In this document: positions 58,220-64,000 of the stretch, piece after piece | Layout: each line of letters opens with the position of its first letter | Numbering within the stretch: position 1 is the first letter of the stretch | Assembly: GCA_030674185.1 (NCBI GenBank) | Contig: CM060312.1 | Coordinates: forward strand, 24,249,961-24,313,960 | DNA: 64,000 bases | Direction: 5' to 3' | Source: Monoplex corrugatus | Taxonomy: Eukaryota > Mollusca > Gastropoda > Littorinimorpha > Ranellidae | Position numbers and translations under genes: made by a program | Notes under the pieces: generated by a model | Database searches by the model: none | Seen by the model: the letters and a program-made list of their open reading frames with translations, nothing else | What the model was told of the DNA's origin: nothing

Positions 58220-58425
58220 GACATGTTAACCCTTTGACTCCCGCACCCTGTCCACCAACATCCCTCATTGTCAACCGTGCTAGCAAAGCAAAACCTTAAC
58301 CCTCTGACTCCTTCACCCTATCCACCAGCTTCCTACGGGAAGCTGGTGGATAGGGTTAGGGACTCAGAGGTTAAGTGTTTGCAGTTGGTGGATAGGGTGC
58401 AGGAGTCAAAGGGTTAAGACTACGG
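58220..58425. mobile_element. Foldback/MITE-like element
   Basis: GTTAACCCTTTGACTCCCGC, 'CATTGTCAACCGTGCTAGCA', then CACCAGCTTCCTACGGGAAG/CTTCC...GCTGGTGG inverted centre and GGAGTCAAAGGGTTAAG end. Same layout as 25690-25960. Confidence 0.8.
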
Positions 58426-58744
58426 CTTAATAGGCCTAAGAGTCAGCCAACCCAATAAATCTTGTGGCAGACTCAGTGCTGGACACGTTGGTTTACATGT
58501 AATACACATGTGAGTGTGAATTGTGAGAAGATTTCTTTTCAGGCATGAAAGTAAATAGCCCATTATCAGTTATTTTCATCAGTTGCATATTGCCGAAGTA
58601 GGCCTATTTGCACATAATCGTGTATACTTGCGCGTGTTGCGTACGTGTGTTGAGTTCCTTTTGGTTTGGTTTGTTTCTCTAACATAAAAGGCATAGCTGT
58701 TTATAATGGGTGCTGGGCACAAAGTATTTGCCCGTCACCAGTTG
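58426..58744. other. Unassigned intergenic sequence
   Basis: No element or gene recognised. Confidence 0.5.
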
Positions 58745-58930
58745 CCGCGTTGTAGTGGTTAGCGCAACGGACTACTTACTGGAATGTTGTGTGTTCGAAT
58801 CTCATCATTCTTCTCAACATCGTTGTGAGATTTTTCGGCCCTAACAAGCTCCTTTCCAGAGGTGAGTGTGTTACAGGCTAGTTGGGAAGACTGGGACCGT
58901 ACTATCGAGTCTCATCCGCTTCACGGATGC
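58745..58930 (+). mobile_element. tRNA-derived SINE (family 2)
   Basis: The head has an A-box-like TAGTGGTTAGCGCAACGG and box-B-like TGTGTTCGAATCTC, followed by body 'GATTTTTCGGCCCTAACAAG' and 'CTATCGAGTCTCATCC'. Inverse of the copy at 33900-34055. Confidence 0.75.
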
Positions 58931-59240
58931 TGTTACTGAGGCTGTTGCTCAAATCTCTTGACCAACATCACAGGTGTCTGTATCTCTTAGGCCTGGTTGA
59001 CGTCAGGAGGTAGTATAATAGTAAACCTAGAGTACAGCCCCAGCACGCAAATTCTTGACCAACATCACAGGTGTCTGTATCTGTTAGGCCTGGTTGACAT
59101 CAGCATGTAGTATGATAGTGAGCATAGAGTACTGTCCTATCACGCAGTCTGAATCCTAGATGGAACTCCACAGCATAATGGTTATCATCTCTATCATCAT
59201 CATAGCACTGTAAAAAATTGGCCCAGATTTTGTGGCCATT
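58931..59240 (+). repeat. Dispersed repeat with 97-bp internal tandem duplication
   Basis: 'TTGACCAACATCACAGGTGT' begins at 58957 and again at 59054; both copies continue CTGTATCT.TTAGGCCTGG and TTGACxTCAG. The rest matches 56300-56450. Confidence 0.75.
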
Positions 59241-59990
59241 AATGTAAGTAGGAAATGAAACAGCAAAAAATATGAAAAGGGTTTGTCTATCGTAGACATT
59301 AGATAGCTTCTCGCATGCGTAGGCATTTGCCGCGAGTGGTATAAGGGTAGAAAGGAAGCAGGGAAATGGTTATTTAAAACTTTTCACGGCAGTTTATCAT
59401 AAAATCCATCTGCCATGTCTCAAAAAAATGCAACAAATGCGACAAGCGCGTAGTCCTGATTTACTAATAATGAGGTAAAAAAATTTCAAATAAACAGCTG
59501 TAGCTGTACCCGTAAAAACCCACTTGTGACTTCAAGAACACTAGAAAGCTGCAGCCCACGAAAGAAAAACAAACACAAGCAAACAAACGAACAAACAAAA
59601 CTACATGCAAAACTAAAGCTGGGGTGAACGGCTTTCCACAAGACTGTAGGTAGCATGCTTCCAGAGAGATCAGGAAGAGCAATACAGCGGTAAACCAGCA
59701 AACTGCAAAAACCTGCCAAACAGGTCCCACACAGCACGCGCACACACCGTGCAAGACACAACCTCCACCTCCACCACCACTACGACTACCACTACCACTA
59801 CCCTCACCAGCCAGCGACACTTGACAGCAGCAAGGGCACGGGACAGTTGACAGCAGCAGCAGATCAATACCAGCAAGGGACCACGACGTGATACGTCATG
59901 TCATCACTAACACTTTGGCAGTGTGGGCCAGGTCCTGACCGAGACAGTGTAAGTCCTACCTGTATGTCCACACGGTATGTGGAGCCACGT
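59241..59990. other. Intergenic sequence, mostly unassigned
   Basis: 59495-59590 ('TACCCGTAAAAACCCACTTG', 'GCTGCAGCCCACGAAAG') resembles the 3' part of the gastropod-type repeat. 59758-59810 is an (ACC)n-like run. No gene recognised. Confidence 0.5.
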
Positions 59991-59991
59991 A

Positions 59992-60112
59992 CTCGAGATC
60001 TAATGGTTAGAGTTCAATCCCAGCCCGCAGCGTAAAAACTGGCCTGTGTGCTGCCCATCCTGAATGCTCAAATGCAGTCATTCTGCTGGTGTCAGCTGAA
60101 AATCATAAAACC
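59992..60112 (+). mobile_element. SINE family 1 head fragment
   Basis: AATGGTTAGAGTTCAATCCC then 'AGCCCGCAGCGTAAAAACTG', 'GTCATTCTGCTGGTGTCAGCT'; it retains the box-B-like GAGTTCAATCCCA. Confidence 0.7.
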
Positions 60113-60154
60113 CCTCTATCCAGACACATGTCACTCTTGCTGATCATTTCGATC

Positions 60155-60262
60155 GGGGGGGGGGGGGGGTTGTTTGTTTTGTTTTCTTTTGTTTTGGGTT
60201 TTTTTTCGGGGGGGGGGGGGGTCTTTTTTTTCCGTTTCTTTTTTTTTTCTTCTTCTTCTTTT
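60155..60262. repeat. G-runs and T-rich tract
   Basis: G-runs of 13-14 at 60155-60168 and 60209-60221 separated by T-rich sequence, ending in (TTC)n. Confidence 0.85.
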
Positions 60263-62460
60263 TCATTCTGGAAGATCTGCTGTGTCGTCCGCTCCATCTA
60301 GCAGACCATGTTTCCATGCTCCAGGTATCACAGTTTTTTCCAGGCCTCAGTTTCCTACCGTAAAGAACATTGGCAGACGATGCTTTTTCCGCTTTTAGCA
60401 CTGATCACTTGTGCGATCTCTTGAAGCCCTTGATTATGCCTCCATAAAAGCCCTCCTTGATTTAACGCTACATATACTATGCATGAGTTCGGGACATGCT
60501 CCTCTGTTTGTTTGCCCTGGTAGAGCGGGCACGCAGGGTCATCTGATTTATCCTACATACAAATTGATTGAGGATGAAACTGATCCAGAGAGGTCATACA
60601 TACCACGTGTCATTCAGGCGTAGACTTCTTCGGAGTGCACTTTCCCACGTTGTTCGTTGCCCTCGTTGGTCTTGCTGGTCTGCCTTCTGGATTCTTCTGG
60701 TATGAGGCTTCTGTCATAATCTTTTGTGTTATGATATCCCGTTTTGTTTTTCTCTTGGCCTTTGACAATTATTCTATTTTTGTTCATCCCAGTGCCTATT
60801 GGTTCGTGTGTGATCTGTTATGTCTCTATGAGGCGTCCTTCACTGCGTTCACTGCTTCCCAGACTTTCCATTTTCTACCAATCCTCAGTTTGGGCGGGAC
60901 TGATCTCACAACCTTATTTCCAGAGTCCCTAAACAAGTTCAGAAGCCTGACCTTTCTTACCTGGATTTTAGGGGAAGCTTCAGCTTTGCCTGGCGACAAT
61001 AGACAGCAACATCATGAGACCAAGTGGAACACCCAGCCATATTATCGTGTATATGTTGACGTAGGGCTCCACTGATTCCACTGTGATAGTGTTGATATCG
61101 TATGTCAGTGGAGAGATCTGGAATCAGCATAAACTGCAGGCTCCAGACTTTGTGTTTTGCCTAGGACGCCACACTGGGTTATTCTTGCAAGCTCTCTTCT
61201 GCCATTGGTTTGATTGATTTTTTGGTTCAGTTTTCACGTCGACACCTACCTCAGGTGACATGGCCGACGGGGATAACCATCCCAGGGAAGTGGGGGGAGT
61301 GGGACCCATTCTAATCCTATACTGACATCACCAGAACAACAATGATGTTAAGTGAGAAGACCAGTTTTAATGTAGCGCACTCCGGGATTCGAACCCACAA
61401 TCATTAGTATGTGAATCCGACGCTCAAACCAACTGAGGTACTGGGGCCCACGTGATCCATCGGTTTGGTTTCCTCGCCCATTTTTTGTATCTTCCAGGAT
61501 GTCATCACACCACCTTCCCGGGTTTTGGCTGGTTATTCTGTCACAGTTGGAATGGCTCGGCCGGCCACAGTAAACGTTACCATTTCGGCTACTTCATCTT
61601 TCTGCAGTGAGAGGCTGCGTGATTTCTTCGATTTGAAATTCACCCTGGATGAGTCTTACTGCTTCCGGATTTTGTGTGTCTCCTCCTCTTTTGTGGAAAG
61701 CACTTACGTTTCATCCATGAAGGCTTTGAGAGAAAGCATTTGATGTCTATTTCCGAACCGAACTGTTCCCTGCCGCTTCTACGATGACCTTTATTGCCAA
61801 CACGAACAGTACTAGAGAAACTGCACAACCTATTGCTATGCCTGCTTCCACACTGATCCGGTCTGTCGTGAGTACCTTTGTGTGATACGCATTGAAAAGC
61901 GATGAAATTACTTCTTCAGCACTTCTCGGATGTCTTTTGGGACATGAAACTTTTTTAGCACCAGTTGAATCATCTTGTGCGAGACCTATCTATGTGCATT
62001 TGCCAGATCGACCCACACCACATCGAGGTCCCTCGCTTTTGCTATAACTCTTTGAGATTGCTTCTCAAATTATTGTGGCGTGTTCTATGTAATCAGACAC
62101 TTTCGAGAACCATCCTTTTTTGGACTGACACATGCAGATACTCACTTTCTTTTAGGTATTACTCGGCCTATCTGCCATGATAGAAACGTTTTCCCCTTAG
62201 ACGTTCAGAGATGATATTGGTCTTAAATGGTAGTTACTCAGTTGCTGTTGCTTTTGAACGTACATCCCATCAGCTAACATCCCACTGCTTGCTGATCTGA
62301 TCAGTTTGTGGAGCCACTCCAGGACAATGGGACAGTTTTTGTAAGGCATTCCATTAGGTTTTCTTAACCACTTTGTTCCATCCAGCGTTCTTGGCTTGTT
62401 ATTAAAAACATTCTTCCGACCACCAAGCTCCATGGCAGCCGGCAGGAACTCACACAAACT
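60260..62460 (-). mobile_element. Strongly decayed LINE (reverse transcriptase to C-terminus)
   Basis: Read on the minus strand with many frame changes: GMPYKNCPIVLEWLHKLIRS (62350 region), RDLDVVWVDLANAH and KKFHVPKDI (62030-61930), LSLKAFMDET (61735), FTVAGRAIPTV (61575), AGCSTWS near 61020, VVRSVPPKLRIGRKWKVWEA (60910 region) and PGAWKHGLLDG (60320). These match a widespread animal LINE RT family with 'CPIVLEWL', 'DLDVVWLDLANAYGSVPH' and 'GRKWKV' blocks (from memory). SINE family 3 interrupts it at 61195-61450. Many stops: dead. Confidence 0.75.
61195..61452 (-). mobile_element. SINE family 3 inserted in the decayed LINE
   Basis: The minus-strand head contains TACCTCAGTTGGTTTGAGCG and GTGGGTTCGAATCCCGGAGT (A- and B-box-like), body 'TTGTTGTTCTGGTGATGTCA' and 'GATGGTTATCCCCGTCGG', tail GACGTGAAAACTGAACCAAA then AATCAATCAAACC. 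LINE homology resumes on both sides. Confidence 0.85.
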
Positions 62461-62489
62461 CTTCCATATTCATTACCAGATCTGGCCTG

Positions 62490-62960
62490 ACTGTCATCAT
62501 CATCATCATCAAGTGCCCTGCCCCATGGCGTTGACGATCATGGTCCTCCATATATATCTATTCCTTGTTGCTGCAAGCACATCTTCCACCCTCTCCGTCT
62601 TCAGCCACCCTGCAAGTCCGTCCAACATTCTCCCCCTGGGTCCGCCAGGTGCCCTCTTTCCCTCCAGCTTTCCTGCTGTGACCAGGTGCTCCAATTCCTC
62701 TTTCCTCATAAAATGGCCTATTAATGTTGCCTGTCTTTTCCCAATCTTCCCTGTCAATGATCTTTCTGTGTCTGCCTCCATCAAGACTCTCGTTTGTTTT
62801 CTTTGCTGCCCATGGTACTCTCAACACTCATCCCAGAAACCACATCTCGGCTGCCTCAATCTTACTCTGGCCTTTGCGTGTTGACTGTCCACGCCTCACA
62901 GTATCGGTTCTATATAACACCCAAGAACTCTCTTCCTGATGTTAATTGATAGGCATTTAT
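62490..62960 (-). mobile_element. RTE family B C-terminal fragment
   Basis: Minus strand: VPWAAKKTNESLDGG, then RPFYEERGIGAPGHSRKAGG in one frame and GHFMRKEELEHLVTAGKLEG, RAPGGPRGRMLDGLAGWLKT in another; this is the 'R.P.GRPR.RWLDG' C-terminal pattern of RTE-type RT proteins. It ends in (ATC)n at 62490-62510. Homologous to 5176-5700. It truncates the 5' side of the decayed LINE. Confidence 0.8.
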
Positions 62961-63160
62961 TGGTAAGAACGCCTGTGCAGACAGCAAACTGAAAAGGAAG
63001 AAGACGATAGTGCTTTATTCTGACCACTTGGCCACACCATCTCAGATGGGACTTCATGATGATTGTGTCTTCTGTGACAGGCATGTGCTGGCGTCTGGAC
63101 ACTTGCTACTTGGTAATTCCCGTCTCCTTGGATTTTTCGCCTGGTGATTGCTCCCTCAAA
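62961..63160. other. Unassigned sequence
   Basis: May be the 5' continuation of the RTE fragment; not resolved by eye. Confidence 0.35.
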
Positions 63161-63164
63161 TATT

Positions 63165-63345
63165 CACGCATGCATACACGCACAGACACACATACAAATA
63201 CACACACACAGACACACACATACAAATACACACACTCAGACAAACACATACACAAACATACACATGTACACGCACATGCACACACACATACACATACATA
63301 TACACACACGCATACACGCATAGTCAGATACACTCGCACACAGAT
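63165..63345. repeat. (CA)n microsatellite, interrupted
   Basis: CACA with ATACA and CGCA variants; 'CACACAGACACACACATACA' occurs at close spacing. Confidence 0.95.
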
Positions 63346-63379
63346 CTGCAAGTGCCTTAATCTCTTTGTGTGTGAGCAT

Positions 63380-63550
63380 GCAAAACATCAAATACGCACG
63401 TTAAAGATTCTGTAAATTGTGCAATCATTATGTAGCCCTTGGAAACCCGAAATTACCCAGCATACACACGAACCAAGACGGAGTACGCATGCTATGCAGC
63501 TACATAATGCCTGCAGAGTGTGGACAACATAGCATGACACATCCATCCAA
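63380..63550 (+). repeat. Gastropod-type dispersed repeat
   Basis: ACATCAAATACGCACGTTAA then 'AGATTCTGTAAATTG', 'TACCCAGCATACACACGAAC' and 'ACGGAGTACGCATGC'. The first block is shared with 51022-51045. Confidence 0.65.
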
Positions 63551-63569
63551 GGAATTATGCTTCTGAATG

Positions 63570-63735
63570 ATTTTTTTTAATTTGTTTTTTGTTTCATTGT
63601 TTATTTGTTTGTTTGTTTTTGTTTCCTTTTCTTTTACGATTTCTTTTTTTTTTTTTTTCTTTCTTCTTTCTTTCTTTCTTTCTTTCTTTGTTTTTTCTTT
63701 TGGTTTTGTTTTTTTTGTTGTTGTTTTTTGATTGT
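63570..63735. repeat. T-rich low-complexity tract
   Basis: TTTG, TTTC and TTTTTG runs; open frames on both strands are composition artefacts. Confidence 0.93.
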
Positions 63736-63819
63736 GTCCAGTCTCTATCTTTTAAAGGGACAGTTTCATTTCGATTTCCTTTCTCAAAAGTTGGATGAAT
63801 AATTGATTTTCTCTGGCAG

Positions 63820-63956
63820 AGACACACACACACGCACGCACAACACACGTACACGCACACACATACACACATACATACACACACATCACACACACATACA
63901 CACCCATGCACACATACACACACACATGCACACACACACATACACACGCGCGCGCG

Positions 63957-64000
<44 letters not shown>
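63820..64000. repeat. (CA)n microsatellite continuing past the window edge
   Basis: Interrupted CA to 63945, CG run 63948-63957, pure CA from 63961 to the end. Confidence 0.95.

Noticed and set aside
58750..58805. tRNA gene on the plus strand
   Set aside because: Box A/B words belong to SINE family 2; stems do not pair convincingly.
60411..60623. 70-codon plus-strand frame, and 60635-61075 plus-strand frame
   Set aside because: They lie antisense to LINE homology on the minus strand; chance open frames.

Overview
The window looks like metazoan nuclear DNA, most likely from a mollusc and probably a gastropod. It has one long intron-rich gene, abundant dinucleotide to tetranucleotide repeats, several tRNA-derived SINE families, RTE/BovB-like and L2/CR1-like LINEs, and a dispersed repeat containing 'ACATCAAATACGCACGTTAAAG' that I associate with gastropod genomes (from memory, not searched). 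There is no bacterial gene organisation, no CRISPR array and no rRNA or functional tRNA gene.

The main gene lies on the minus strand and fills most of the window. I can assemble twelve coding exons from 57518 down to 463 with GT-AG borders and matching phases at every junction (598 codons exactly; the 3' end lies beyond the left edge). In order they encode a signal peptide (57431-57518), a 25-bp microexon (55489-55513), an EGF-like module (52004-52089), a 47-bp microexon (46102-46148), one cadherin-like repeat (42841-43044 plus 36750-36929), and then beta-sandwich repeats of about 165-170 residues: unit 1 = 31875-32159 + 26036-26257; unit 2 = 21790-21963 + 20575-20710 + 4251-4435; start of unit 3 = 463-624. 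The product is inferred to be secreted or cell-surface. I do not recognise it as a named protein, and the C-terminal part, including any membrane anchor, is not in the window.

The introns are mostly tandem arrays and transposon debris. The large arrays are: 41-bp units (664-3960), 60-bp units with paired HindIII sites (7600-8570), a 10-kb array of 35/36-bp units (9910-19975), 18-21-bp GTAAGT-containing units (36950-42035), 40/41-bp units that appear to derive from one end of a SINE (43085-44480), and a 44-bp family (47455-50135) facing a short inverted arm (50140-50470).

Mobile elements include a nearly intact RTE-type LINE (26385-29605, minus) with one frame break between endonuclease and reverse transcriptase, three 3' fragments of a second RTE family (5.2-6.1, 55.9 and 62.5 kb), an internally deleted L2-like LINE (32650-33885), an RNase-H-bearing LINE end (24590-25440), a strongly decayed LINE (60260-62460) with a SINE inside it, many SINE copies in both orientations, and a foldback element family. 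Upstream of the gene start (57519-64000) I see only repeats and unassigned sequence. Most open frames in the window arise from tandem repeats, not genes.
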